Shown here: piece by piece, positions 1 through 9,041 of the stretch | Layout of the letters: every line of letters begins with the position of its first letter | Numbering within the stretch: the stretch's first letter is position 1 | Origin: SKPS01 sp964469215 | GTDB taxonomy: Bacteria; Bacteroidota; Bacteroidia; Bacteroidales; SKPS01 | DNA: 64,000 nucleotides | Assembly: GCA_964469215.1 (NCBI GenBank) | Contig: CAYXYB010000002.1 | Span: 124,001 to 188,000, forward strand | Direction of reading: 5' to 3' | Notes under the pieces: generated by a model | The model's input: the letters and a program-made list of their open reading frames with translations, nothing else | The model's database searches: none | What the model was told of the DNA's origin: nothing | Position numbers and translations under genes: made by a program

Positions 1-741
1 TTTTATGACTATGGGTGAATCCTCGAGTTCGGTTACAATATTCCTGGCAAGAGGCTGTTCATCCTCGTCCAGTGCAATGATGACCTCTTCCACATTCCAT
101 GCCTTCACCAGAGATTTTATTCTGTGATAACTACCGAAGTGCTCCAGAAGGCCAGAAAGCGAATAATTGTTGGTTCCGTTCCTTGTATGAACAAAGCCGA
201 TTATTCTGTTTCCAGACGATACAGACTGACTCTCAAGCTCATGATAAGTATCCAGTGCTGTTTTTCCACTACCGATAATAATTGTGTTAAAACCGATTTT
301 CCTTCGATGGATTTTCTGAACGATGATTGTTGTGAGTATTAGCCTCGGAACGATGGTTAATCCGAAATGCAGCCCCAGCAGTGTAAAATAGCTTTGGTAA
401 TAAGTGAGGTGGCTTATTGTAATATCGTCAAGAATCAGAACGAAGAAGATAACAGTAACACCGATAACAGACTGAAGTGTAGTATGTCCAAGCTCCCTGA
501 GTCTTGCTTTGCGCAGAATTTTCCGGTAGCTTCCCGAAATGGCATAGTATACAACCCAGCCTCCTGGTATGAAAATCAGACCCAGCCAAAGCTTAGGATC
601 AAAGAAAATATTTTCCGGATTACTTAAGATTCCGGGTTCGATAAGATGTTTCCTGTAAACGAAGAAGATGCCCCAGGCCAAGGCTGAGGTGAGGAGATCG
701 GCCAAAATAAATTTTATGGTTTCTCTTGTTCTTCTTCCCAT
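1..741 (-). CDS. Polyprenyl-phosphate sugar transferase, N-terminal part (partial)
   Basis: The reading frame starts at ATG 741 (MGRRTRETIKF) and is open to the window edge, so the C-terminal half is missing. Visible are an N-terminal block of about four hydrophobic segments and then a nucleotide-binding-like stretch (FNTIIIGSGKTALDTYHEL). This is the layout of the N-terminal membrane and CoA-binding-like domains of exopolysaccharide polyprenyl glycosylphosphotransferases (WcaJ/WbaP type), which put the first sugar phosphate on undecaprenyl phosphate in the inner membrane. The catalytic bacterial sugar transferase domain would lie outside the window, so the family call rests on the N-terminal half only. 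It is followed closely by an oxidoreductase and a lipoprotein in the opposite order of transcription. Confidence 0.75.
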   Translation of the reverse strand, partial: MGRRTRETIKFILADLLTSALAWGIFFVYRKHLIEPGILSNPENIFFDPKLWLGLIFIPGGWVVYYAISGSYRKILRKARLRELGHTTLQSVIGVTVIFFVLILDDITISHLTYYQSYFTLLGLHFGLTIVPRLILTTIIVQKIHRRKIGFNTIIIGSGKTALDTYHELESQSVSSGNRIIGFVHTRNGTNNYSLSGLLEHFGSYHRIKSLVKAWNVEEVIIALDEDEQPLARNIVTELEDSPIVIK

Positions 742-752
742 AACTCAGGGTT

Positions 753-1655
753 CTACAGATGAATCAGTTTGATATTATCTATCAGTACCGTTGCTTTATT
801 CATGCCTTCCGGAAGATATGAACCCAAGAATATCTTGAACTCAATTGCATCGTTATGCCTGTAAACGGTTGGTGATAGATTGATATATATCTTACCCCAG
901 GTGTTTCTGGGCAGAATACCTGCTACTTCAAGGTGCAGGATTTGAGCTGATTTAATTGCATAAACCCCTACAATGATATCAGCTTCAGATTTATAATCCA
1001 GTTCCAGAAATACATCACCTCCTGAAGTCGGCAGTTTATAAGCATGTATCGAAACACCCTGGAAAACAGAATCAGTGTCATTGAGGACAACCTTGCCTGA
1101 AAAATTGCCTTCAAAGATCTCATCAGGATCATTTGTCTTCTCAAGTGAAGTCAGACTCTTTGAGCCATCCTCGAGCAGAACACCACCAAGTTCGAAAGTT
1201 TCGTGAAACGGAAGCTTTATATCACTGCTGTAAGAAACCAATGGTTCAACAGTAAGAATACTGTCTGGCACTAATTCAATATCCGCCTGCCATGGTTCAT
1301 AAAAACGATAATAAACCCTGGTGGTTCTAACTCCATTAAGATAAATGCCTGCATGAACCTCAATTTTATGTTTACCTTCCATAAGAACAGGAAAAGTGCA
1401 AGGGAGTTCAAAAGCTCCAATGAGCTGATCGTCAACAAATACCCATGCATCCACAATCCGACTCGAAAGGGTCCCCTCATTAACCTCGGGATTTTCGACA
1501 AGCTTAATATCGCTGATATATATGTATGCGGGTATTTGCTCCTGTTTATCAAAGATGTCACAACCTTCGATAAACAGCATTGACGACAGAATCATTATTA
1601 AAGGTAACAGGTTGAGCCTGTATTGCCTGGCAAATAAAATAGTATAAAACGACAT
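753..1655 (-). CDS. Hypothetical lipoprotein with PEGA-like region
   Basis: This 300-residue protein has an N-terminal hydrophobic stretch ending in a lipobox (LFIEGC, cysteine near residue 32), so it is an exported lipoprotein. Residues about 45-130 look like a small beta-sandwich of the PEGA kind (VDDQLIGAFELP, KHKIEVHAG). The C-terminal half is beta-rich and ends LIDNIKLIHL, like carbohydrate-binding sandwich domains. It begins one base after the stop of the upstream Gfo/Idh/MocA gene, so the two are probably co-transcribed and translationally coupled. I do not recognise a specific family; a cell-surface role is inferred from the signal only. Confidence 0.7.
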   Translation of the reverse strand: MSFYTILFARQYRLNLLPLIMILSSMLFIEGCDIFDKQEQIPAYIYISDIKLVENPEVNEGTLSSRIVDAWVFVDDQLIGAFELPCTFPVLMEGKHKIEVHAGIYLNGVRTTRVYYRFYEPWQADIELVPDSILTVEPLVSYSSDIKLPFHETFELGGVLLEDGSKSLTSLEKTNDPDEIFEGNFSGKVVLNDTDSVFQGVSIHAYKLPTSGGDVFLELDYKSEADIIVGVYAIKSAQILHLEVAGILPRNTWGKIYINLSPTVYRHNDAIEFKIFLGSYLPEGMNKATVLIDNIKLIHL

Positions 1656-2627
1656 TCAGACTTTTATTTTCTCAAGAATCTGGTATGCTACATCCAACGC
1701 ATTACACCCATCATTAATTGTGACAGTGGGTAGTGAATTTGTAACAATTGCATGATGAAAACTCTCAAGTTCCTTTCTGATAGCATTTAACGAAGGTATT
1801 ACAGGGTATTCAACATAGACTCTTTTAAGGGAACTTCCATTATCCGGATCAAAAATCATTGCCATCGGATCATCCGGAATCTGGTCTATCTCATCCATTC
1901 TGATAATCTCTGCTTTCTTATCCAGGAAATCAACTGCGATATATGCATCTTTCTGAAAGAATCTTGTTTTGCGCATTTTCTTCATCGAAATGCGGCTTGC
2001 CGTAAGGTTTGCAACGCATCCGTTGCTGAATTCAAGCCTGGCGTTTGCAATGTCTGGTTGGTTGGAGATAACAGCCACACCGCTTGCGCTCACATTTTTT
2101 AATTCTGAATCAACAGTGGCAAGCACAATATCTATATCGTGGATCATTAGGTCAAGGATAACAGGAACATCAGTGCCTCTCGGGCTGAAGGGGGCAAGTC
2201 TGTGAGACTCGATAAACATTGGAGTTTTGATATAAGGGCTAGCAGCAATAAATGCAGGATTAAACCTTTCGACATGACCTACCTGTACTTTTGTATTAGC
2301 ACTCTCGGCTATATTGACCAACTCACGTGCTTCAGCCGGAGATGTGACCAAAGGCTTTTCGATAAAAACATGTTTTGAATTTCTGAGTGCCTTTGATGCA
2401 TAATGAAAATGGGAGATGGTGGGGGTGACAATATCAACAACATCAACTGCTTCAATAAGATCCTCTATTGAGTCATAACTTTGAATTCCCATCTGGTTTT
2501 CAACGCTGTCGCGTATCTCTTTATTGATATCATAAAAACCCACAAGTTGAAATCCATCTATCTCTTTGATGCAATTGAGATGAATCCTGCCCAGGTGCCC
2601 TGCTCCTAAAACTCCGATTTTTAACAT
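1656..2627 (-). CDS. Gfo/Idh/MocA family NAD(P)-dependent oxidoreductase
   Basis: About 323 residues. The N-terminus carries the Rossmann motif IGVLGAGHLGRIH and the middle has the family EKP signature (VFIEKPLV), where the lysine is catalytic. The C-terminal part is the alpha/beta substrate domain. These enzymes oxidise or reduce sugar hydroxyls, often on nucleotide sugars for envelope polysaccharides, which suits the neighbouring sugar transferase. An open frame extends 20 codons upstream to 2687, but ATG 2627 puts the Rossmann strand at the usual position and a promoter lies inside the longer version, so the shorter start is chosen. The exact substrate cannot be told. Confidence 0.85.
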   Translation of the reverse strand: MLKIGVLGAGHLGRIHLNCIKEIDGFQLVGFYDINKEIRDSVENQMGIQSYDSIEDLIEAVDVVDIVTPTISHFHYASKALRNSKHVFIEKPLVTSPAEARELVNIAESANTKVQVGHVERFNPAFIAASPYIKTPMFIESHRLAPFSPRGTDVPVILDLMIHDIDIVLATVDSELKNVSASGVAVISNQPDIANARLEFSNGCVANLTASRISMKKMRKTRFFQKDAYIAVDFLDKKAEIIRMDEIDQIPDDPMAMIFDPDNGSSLKRVYVEYPVIPSLNAIRKELESFHHAIVTNSLPTVTINDGCNALDVAYQILEKIKV

Positions 2628-2645
2628 ATTAGTTTGATTTTGCCG

Positions 2646-2676
2646 CAAAATTAATCTTTTTTCAACACTGCTCAAA
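2646..2676 (-). promoter_or_regulatory. Bacteroidota-type promoter for the Gfo/Idh/MocA oxidoreductase
   Basis: Read on the minus strand, TTTG (2676-2673), a 19-base spacer, then TAATTTTG (2653-2646) match the TTTG-N19-TAnnTTTG consensus of the primary sigma factor of Bacteroidota exactly. The start codon at 2627 follows 18 bases later. It also argues against the longer upstream start at 2687. Confidence 0.7.
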
Positions 2677-2705
2677 ACCGCTTTCAATAATTACCGGTAA
2701 ATAAC

Positions 2706-2713
2706 TAATTTTG
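2706..2713 (+). promoter_or_regulatory. -7 element for pcm
   Basis: TAATTTTG matches TAnnTTTG, with TTTC (2682-2685) 20 bases upstream as a near -33 box. The pcm start codon is only six bases downstream, so the transcript would have a very short leader or none. It is divergent from the oxidoreductase promoter at 2646-2676. Confidence 0.55.
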
Positions 2714-2719
2714 CATACT

Positions 2720-3367
2720 ATGACTGACAGCTACAGGCATCAGGGGATGCGCCGCAGGCTCGTGAATGAGATACGGCATAAGGGAATCAGAGACAACAGG
2801 ATTCTGGATGCAATAGGTATAATTCCAAGGCATCTTTTTCTTGATTCTTCATTTGTTGAGTTTGCCTACCAGGATAAACCATTTCCTATTGGATCGGGGC
2901 AGACGATTTCACAGCCATATACTGTTGCGTTCATGACAGAACTGCTGGAGATAGAGAAGGGTCATAAGGTTTTGGAAATCGGTACCGGCAGCGGATACCA
3001 GGCTTGCGTGCTTTTAGCCCTGGGCGCAAAGGTTTTTACCATCGAGAGACAACGTCAGCTATATTTAAAGACAAAGGAATTTCTGCCATCAATTGGTTAC
3101 AATCCCAGGATGTTTTATGGTGACGGATACAAAGGGTTGCCTGCATTCATGCCATTCGACAGTATTATTGTCACTGCCGGTGCGCCCGTAGTACCTGAGG
3201 CATTACTGAAACAGTTAAAAACGGGTGGGCGGCTTGTGATTCCTGTTGGAGAAAGGAACCAGGTGATGATACGGGTTACAAGAGTTGACCAAGATACTTA
3301 TCAGAGAGAACAGCACGGAATGTTTAGATTTGTGCCGCTTCTGAAGAATCGTGCCGACGACAACTGA
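2720..3367 (+). CDS. pcm: Protein-L-isoaspartate O-methyltransferase
   Basis: A protein of 215 residues, the usual length for PCMT. It uses S-adenosylmethionine to methylate L-isoaspartyl residues in aged proteins so that they can revert to aspartate. Visible features are the N-terminal helix with MRRRLVNEIRHKGI, the family block PFPIGSGQTISQPYTVAFM, the SAM-binding motif VLEIGTGSGYQA and the post-motif DSIIVTAGAP. The frame also has a TTG at 2711, but ATG 2720 gives the standard N-terminus. It is a cytosolic single-gene unit, transcribed divergently from the oxidoreductase and convergently with the lipoprotein at 3378. Confidence 0.92.
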   Translation: MTDSYRHQGMRRRLVNEIRHKGIRDNRILDAIGIIPRHLFLDSSFVEFAYQDKPFPIGSGQTISQPYTVAFMTELLEIEKGHKVLEIGTGSGYQACVLLALGAKVFTIERQRQLYLKTKEFLPSIGYNPRMFYGDGYKGLPAFMPFDSIIVTAGAPVVPEALLKQLKTGGRLVIPVGERNQVMIRVTRVDQDTYQREQHGMFRFVPLLKNRADDN

Positions 3368-3377
3368 TAAATTCAGG

Positions 3378-4190
3378 TCAGGGAAATACAATCTGTACCT
3401 GACGTGCTATGTCAAGAGCCGTGGTTATTGTACTAAGGTCTGTGGTCAGGCTTCCGTCACTACCATCGTAATGACTATGACCCACAGGCTTCATGATATA
3501 TTTTTTATCAGGAGAATTCCTGTTAATACGTGCCTCATAGACAAGTGCCGGCTGACATGAGGTCATGTATTCATCATTACCAGGAAACTTATTGTTGGTC
3601 CAGTACTCATTGAAATCCCAGGTCTGATTGATCTCCATCTTCACTACGAATGTTTCAGGTAACGGAGACCCTGTGTTTGTATTAATAACAAAGTTCCTTT
3701 TAGGTGTAGGGCCGGTTATTGCATCAGGTACAGGCATCTTTGGCGAAGGGATCATGTTGCCGAAATCATTCCTCAACCCTCTTTTATGAGCCCAGTAGGG
3801 TAAAGAGGCCGGCCTTTGAATTTCGCCGGGTTGCCAGAATCCTTCAGTCGACGATCCATATCTGAAGATCCCCTTACCAATCGACTTTGCAACATAAAGG
3901 GTGCGCAGGTAATTGCCGTTTATATCCTCTATCCAGAAAACCATCAATGGATGGTTATGGTACCTTCCGCGCTGGAAATGTATCTCAAAAGGAATACCGC
4001 TTGTATCAGACTTATAAGTGATTACATCAGGCGGAGTATTGTCGGTGAAACTTTTACTGCCGGTACATCCTGACATCATCAATATAAAAAACATAAAAGC
4101 AACTGAGACAGCCAATAAAATCCTTCCAACAGACATTCTGCTATTTAATGTTATCGAAATGACTTCCGGTTTTTTCATCTTATTTATCAT
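3378..4190 (-). CDS. Lipoprotein with DUF2271-like region, TonB-receptor partner
   Basis: The protein has 270 residues, an N-terminal hydrophobic helix and a lipobox (FILMMSGC). The next part contains HPLMVFWIEDINGNYLRTLYV, resembling the strand pair of DUF2271 periplasmic proteins; this match is tentative. The C-terminal half contains several short conserved-looking motifs (VVKMEINQTWDFNEYW, VGHSHYDGSDG). It starts 33 bases after the TonB-dependent receptor gene and is probably in its operon, which suggests a surface or periplasmic role with the same ligand. ATGs at codons 5 and 19 are possible alternative starts. Confidence 0.7.
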   Translation of the reverse strand: MINKMKKPEVISITLNSRMSVGRILLAVSVAFMFFILMMSGCTGSKSFTDNTPPDVITYKSDTSGIPFEIHFQRGRYHNHPLMVFWIEDINGNYLRTLYVAKSIGKGIFRYGSSTEGFWQPGEIQRPASLPYWAHKRGLRNDFGNMIPSPKMPVPDAITGPTPKRNFVINTNTGSPLPETFVVKMEINQTWDFNEYWTNNKFPGNDEYMTSCQPALVYEARINRNSPDKKYIMKPVGHSHYDGSDGSLTTDLSTITTALDIARQVQIVFP

Positions 4191-4223
4191 GTCATAAAAA
4201 TATTGTATTGTTAAACTGCTACA

Positions 4224-6620
4224 TTATAATTCTATTATGATTCCAATCGAAGGAAGGATTGTTCCATTTTGCAGATTCAGGGCTTTAAGAATATATCTGT
4301 CAGGGTTGACCGGATCGATCAATGGCATTCCATTCTGGTCACGACCAAGAACATATACCGGCGGTGAATCGGCCTGGAAGTTATATGCATTCTGAATATC
4401 AATATAAAACATCAGCGACCATTTGTTGAAATAGAACTGGCGGTCTACTCTGATATCCAGCTGATGTGCAGATCTGAGTCTTTTACCGTTGTAATTGGCG
4501 TAGTCAGGATATCCTCTGAAATTGGTGTTCCACACGTTAATCAGCGAAGAGTACTCCACATCGAGCGGTGTGTATGGAGTTCCGCCGACAAAACGCCATC
4601 TGAAGCCGGCATCCCAGTTTTTAAACTTACGTTGAACCAGTATATTAATCAAATGACGATTATCCCATGCCGATGGGACCCAACGGTCATTTTTCTCACG
4701 AAATTCACTTCTGACAAAAGTGTACGAAAGGATCACATTAAAATCCCTGAGGTCTTTTTCTCTGAAAAGGAGTTCAAGGCCATATGCACGCCCCGTTGAT
4801 GAGCTTTTTACCTCTTCATCACCAAATGTCCCAAAGTCGGCTCCCTTGCTGGCAAGCGAAACGTAATCCCTTACAGAAAACATATAATTGGAATACCCTT
4901 TAAGAAAACCTTCAACAGAGAGTTTTGAGTTTGATGTTCGATTATATTCTACACCGGCAACAAGATGATCTGCCCTAATGTAGGTTATTTTGTTGATTTT
5001 GTTTATCAGAGCATTGGTTGAATCAAGATATCCGAGAGTTGTGTAGGGTGGCAACTGAAAAAACCTTCCGGCATTAAAGTTTACTGACAATTTTTGGGCA
5101 AGTTTATAAGATGCAGAGAATCGAGGACTGAGTTGTTTTAGAGGGTTGGCCATTTCATCAGAGTAGCTGTTCCCGTCTATACGGAACCCAGCCGATAGTA
5201 AAAGCCTGTCTTTTAAGTATCTGCGTGACCCCTGGATAAAACCGCTCCATTTATAAAGTTCAAGATATGAGTTGTAATCCAGGGTTATAAACTCGCCAAA
5301 CCCGACAGTTTTCTGAAATGTGTTATTGTAATACTTTGCATGCTCCAATCCGCCTCCCCATAACAGGTCAACCATTCCCTGCCTGCTTCTTCGTTCAAAC
5401 CTCAATTTGTTCTCAATCTCCTGCGAACTGTAATCGAGCACCAGGTTATCAGTTGATGAATCATCGTTATTCAAATATTTCACCTGTTGATTATCAAGCA
5501 TATTGCGGCTCAAGACCCACGTGTCTGTGTGCTTTTGCCCGAAGTGCCTGTACACTGCCCCAATAGCATAATTCCACTGATTGTTTATGGGAACATAACC
5601 AAGGATATAGGCCTGCTCCTCAGTAGGATCTTCAATGAATGTGTTGAGCCTGAAACGATCCAGGGCACCTATGCTCAGGAAGGTGATCTCGTTTTTGCTG
5701 TCAATCTGAGTCCTTACCTTCATCTGATAATCGGTATAAGTTGGGAGAAAAGGCAGTCCAATTGCTCTGAAAAGAAACTGCAGATACGATCTCCTGATGG
5801 AAAACACATAGGTTGTGTTTTCTCCGATAGGACCATTTGCCGTAAGAGCCAGATCAGTTGCTCCCACAGAACCTCTGAAATTTATTTTCTCACGATTTCC
5901 GTTAATCTGCTTCATGTCGATCACAGAGCTCAGAGCATTGCCCCTGCTCACAGGAAAGGCACCGCTGTAAAAATCAACCTCACGCAGGAAATCGGTATTG
6001 ATGATTCCCGCCGGACCACCTGAAGCACCCTGAGTGGCAAAATGGTTCAGGTTTGGAATCTCCATGCCATCGAGATAAAATCTGTTTTCGCTGGCTCCTC
6101 CCCCTCTCACAATAACATCGTTGCGGAACGAAACACTCGACGACACACCCGGAAGAGACTGGATAACTCTGCTTATATCACGATTTCCACCCGGGCTCTT
6201 CTCTATTTCGCTGAGTGTAATTGTCCGCAGTGAAACAGGGCTAGCCGCTTCACGTCTGAAGACCGACGCTGTGACAATAAACGATTCCTTCTGAATAACA
6301 GCTTTTCTCAACGGAATATCGACATAGGAAGTCGCAGCATTGGTAACCATAAACTCTTCGGAAAAACGGGTTTCATAACCAACGGAACTCACCCTCAGTT
6401 TTCTGAATCCAGGTTCAACACCGGTAATGATAAAATTTCCGTCAAGGTCGCTAGATGCACCTGTTTTAAGGTCTACGATCACTACGCTTGCAAAAGGTAA
6501 TGGCTCATTTGTCTGCTCATCAAATACCTTACCCCGGACAATTCCACGCTGTGCATGCAATACTGGTAAAGTCCAGAGCCAGAATATCAACATCAAAATC
6601 AATACTGAGTGCCGTTTCAT
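4224..6620 (-). CDS. TonB-dependent outer-membrane receptor with CarboxypepD-reg-like domain
   Basis: A complete 798-residue receptor. A signal peptide (to about residue 23, LPVLHAQ) is followed by a CarboxypepD_reg-like beta-sandwich (GIVRGKVFDEQTNEPLPFASV, residues about 25-105). Next comes the plug domain (residues about 125-230, with SRVIQSLPGVSSSVSFRNDVIVRGG) and a beta-barrel that ends on a typical final strand (SIGIIIEL). Such proteins import ligands across the outer membrane with energy from TonB-ExbBD. There is no SusD partner, so this is not a SusCD sugar pair; iron complexes, cobalamin or peptides are possible. The downstream lipoprotein gene is probably co-transcribed. Confidence 0.9.
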   Translation of the reverse strand: MKRHSVLILMLIFWLWTLPVLHAQRGIVRGKVFDEQTNEPLPFASVVIVDLKTGASSDLDGNFIITGVEPGFRKLRVSSVGYETRFSEEFMVTNAATSYVDIPLRKAVIQKESFIVTASVFRREAASPVSLRTITLSEIEKSPGGNRDISRVIQSLPGVSSSVSFRNDVIVRGGGASENRFYLDGMEIPNLNHFATQGASGGPAGIINTDFLREVDFYSGAFPVSRGNALSSVIDMKQINGNREKINFRGSVGATDLALTANGPIGENTTYVFSIRRSYLQFLFRAIGLPFLPTYTDYQMKVRTQIDSKNEITFLSIGALDRFRLNTFIEDPTEEQAYILGYVPINNQWNYAIGAVYRHFGQKHTDTWVLSRNMLDNQQVKYLNNDDSSTDNLVLDYSSQEIENKLRFERRSRQGMVDLLWGGGLEHAKYYNNTFQKTVGFGEFITLDYNSYLELYKWSGFIQGSRRYLKDRLLLSAGFRIDGNSYSDEMANPLKQLSPRFSASYKLAQKLSVNFNAGRFFQLPPYTTLGYLDSTNALINKINKITYIRADHLVAGVEYNRTSNSKLSVEGFLKGYSNYMFSVRDYVSLASKGADFGTFGDEEVKSSSTGRAYGLELLFREKDLRDFNVILSYTFVRSEFREKNDRWVPSAWDNRHLINILVQRKFKNWDAGFRWRFVGGTPYTPLDVEYSSLINVWNTNFRGYPDYANYNGKRLRSAHQLDIRVDRQFYFNKWSLMFYIDIQNAYNFQADSPPVYVLGRDQNGMPLIDPVNPDRYILKALNLQNGTILPSIGIIIEL

Positions 6621-6805
6621 ACTATAGATTCATTTATATTCGGTTAATCAAGATTACTGTTTATGCAATAAACCGACAAGAGAGAGTTTTGTTTAATGTT
6701 TTGATGAATTTGTTAAACCTTTTTTGTGAATGATGAATTATGAGTTATGAGGCATGTGTATTTGCACTCGCTTTGCTCACGTACTTTTGTTCGCTTCGCG
6801 ATCTT

Positions 6806-7720
6806 CTACCTCTCAATCAACCCCAGTATCATTTCAGCTTTTGATGTTGTATCCTTATCTCCTGGGATCCAGTAAATCGGGACTCCCCTTTTCTCCATTC
6901 TCCTGAACCATGTCATCTGCCGTTTGGCGAACTGGTGAATAGCGGTGTTTAAGAGGCTGATCATACGATCATAGGTGTAAACACCTGAAAGATAATCTGT
7001 GACATACCGGTATTCAAGGCCATAGTAACGCAGTTTCTCTTCAGGGATACCCTTTTCGAGAAGTTGCCTTACCTCCTCGACCAATCCCTGCTCAAGCCTC
7101 GTATGAAGACGATGGGTGATCCTCTCCCTCAAAACATCCCGGGGGAAATCTATCCCTGCAACAAAATTTGTATCAAACCCTTCAGACATTGAATCATTAT
7201 CGGCCTTTCCCATCTCTATCATAATTGCTTTAATAAGCCTGTCTTTTGAAACGGTATCAGTTGTGTTGTGCGGTTTTCTGTAACCTGCAAGAATTTCTGC
7301 AAGTTCTTCATGACTTTTCCTTATGAGTTCTTTCTTAATGTTGTGATCCTGAAGTTGCTCCTGAAGCCTGTAACCTGAAATCACAGCATCAAGATACATC
7401 CCGCTGCCACCACACATGATCGGATGTTTCCCTCTTGACCTTATCTCCCGGAAGCATTTTGTGAAATCGTTAACAAATCTGAACAAATCATAGGTTTCTC
7501 CGGCATCTGCTATGTCTATAAGATGGTATGGGATATTTTTACCTTCCACAGAATATTCCGAAAGATCTTTTCCGGTACCAATATTCATCTCTCTATACAC
7601 CTGCCGTGAATCGGCCGAGATCACCTCCCCATCCAGAATGTATGCAAGCCTTGCTGCAACAGCAGTTTTGCCAACCGCAGTCGGACCGAGGATTGTAATA
7701 AGATCATAGCTCTTTGTCAT
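6806..7720 (-). CDS. miaA: tRNA dimethylallyltransferase
   Basis: The protein has 304 residues, the normal size. It transfers the dimethylallyl group to N6 of adenosine 37 in tRNAs that read codons starting with U. The P-loop (ITILGPTAVGKTAVAARLA) is at the N-terminus, followed by the substrate-binding ISADSRQVYREMNIGTGK block. The GGSGMYLDAVISG motif is central and the tRNA-binding QFAKRQMTWFRR motif is near the C-terminus. The start overlaps the end of the upstream glycosyltransferase by 17 bases, so the two are translationally coupled. Confidence 0.95.
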   Translation of the reverse strand: MTKSYDLITILGPTAVGKTAVAARLAYILDGEVISADSRQVYREMNIGTGKDLSEYSVEGKNIPYHLIDIADAGETYDLFRFVNDFTKCFREIRSRGKHPIMCGGSGMYLDAVISGYRLQEQLQDHNIKKELIRKSHEELAEILAGYRKPHNTTDTVSKDRLIKAIMIEMGKADNDSMSEGFDTNFVAGIDFPRDVLRERITHRLHTRLEQGLVEEVRQLLEKGIPEEKLRYYGLEYRYVTDYLSGVYTYDRMISLLNTAIHQFAKRQMTWFRRMEKRGVPIYWIPGDKDTTSKAEMILGLIER

Positions 7721-8921
7721 AGGCTTCTCTCATTTCCATCTCTTTTACAAACAATGCACTGCGAAGATAAGCAAGGTTCTCGGTTGAGGTATTTCTCAGT
7801 GTAAAATCATTACCGGGTTGAGAAAATCCGGGCAAAAACAGCTCAACATTGGCTCTGAAAGCCTCATCCTGATCAAAATCTGCTCCACGCTGCCTTACAT
7901 ACTGCCATATCCTTAAGCCGTCGAACTTCTGGTGGCACGCTTTAATAAAGGTCTCAGGGTATTTTGCATTTTCCCTCAACCCTCTCCAGATATCTGAAGA
8001 TCCGAATATCTTAACCAGGAATTCATCAACAGGAGTTTTAACATCACTTGTGAAAAGCTTCGGGAATAAATTGTAAATATCCCTTATCTCCAGGAAAGCA
8101 TCGGGATGAATAAGGTTAAAAAGGTTATCTGCTCCGCTGATAATCTTGGCCAGTGCCGGGCCTGTTCCGAATCCAACTCTGGAGCTAAGTCGGGCTGCCG
8201 GATAGACCTTAGATTGCAGATAGCAGAGGACTGGGCGTCTTTTTGCGATTTTCTGCAGAAGGTAAAAATCTTCTCCGCTGCTTTTTCGCGGGACACCACC
8301 AGCACTGATGTATGCTTCTCCTCTCAATGCCATCGCCGACCCGATTGCTGTAAATGCATAGGGGCTCTTTATCCTTATCAGGTTCATAACCACCAAACGG
8401 AGAAATATCTCGTACCTCAGAATGGCACTGTTCAGTGTGTCGTCACTGGTAAGGTCATGATAATAGGGGGCAGCGAGTGCACCTGCTTGATGATTCTTAT
8501 TAAAGGCACCAGCAATATCACTCAGATATCCGGGGTCAAAACGGGTATCAGCATCAGCAGATACAATTAATATTTCTTCTCCCCCATTTTCTATGGAATA
8601 ACTCATTGCGGCATCCCTGGCATAACCTGCTCCGCCTTTCCCGGCAGGCCATCCCTTTCCGGGTGATGAACAATCAACAATATAAAGCCTGAAAGGAAAT
8701 TCTGTTTTATGTAATTTCAGCCATTCAAGGGTACTCCGGTTGTTTTCACAGATTTCCCTTCTTACAGTATCATCCCACCAACTATCAGTCTGATTGACGC
8801 AGACAACAACGCTGAATCCTCTGCAATTCTGATTTGAAAGTGATTCAAGACATACCTGAATCCATTGCTGTTCATCAATGGCAGGAATGGCAACCCATAT
8901 TTTATCAGTGGTGTATTGCAT
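7704..8921 (-). CDS. Family 2 glycosyltransferase
   Basis: About 405 residues. The GT-A core begins at once (IWVAIPAIDEQQWIQVCLESL) and carries the acidic metal-binding signature SADADTRFDP. The segment KGWPAGKGGAGYARDAAM is also typical of GT2 enzymes. The C-terminal third is helical and unassigned. The acceptor is unknown; the enzyme would act in the cytosol or at the inner-membrane face. The frame opens upstream at TTG 8954, but ATG 8921 is a better start because it lies right before the first beta strand. It overlaps miaA. Confidence 0.8.
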   Translation of the reverse strand: MQYTTDKIWVAIPAIDEQQWIQVCLESLSNQNCRGFSVVVCVNQTDSWWDDTVRREICENNRSTLEWLKLHKTEFPFRLYIVDCSSPGKGWPAGKGGAGYARDAAMSYSIENGGEEILIVSADADTRFDPGYLSDIAGAFNKNHQAGALAAPYYHDLTSDDTLNSAILRYEIFLRLVVMNLIRIKSPYAFTAIGSAMALRGEAYISAGGVPRKSSGEDFYLLQKIAKRRPVLCYLQSKVYPAARLSSRVGFGTGPALAKIISGADNLFNLIHPDAFLEIRDIYNLFPKLFTSDVKTPVDEFLVKIFGSSDIWRGLRENAKYPETFIKACHQKFDGLRIWQYVRQRGADFDQDEAFRANVELFLPGFSQPGNDFTLRNTSTENLAYLRSALFVKEMEMREAYDKEL

Positions 8922-9041
8922 CTGAATGACAGATATAAACCTGGATCTCCGCAAACATATTCACCTGTTTTTAAAGTCAGGCTTTGCCTATAACAGATCA
9001 GATTATAATTTAAAGGTTGAATAATGCCTTTTGGAGTCAGT

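Noticed and set aside
5487..6023. Plus-strand ORF of 178 codons opposite the TonB receptor
   Set aside because: Shadow of the receptor gene; rich in Cys, His and Ser with no domain.
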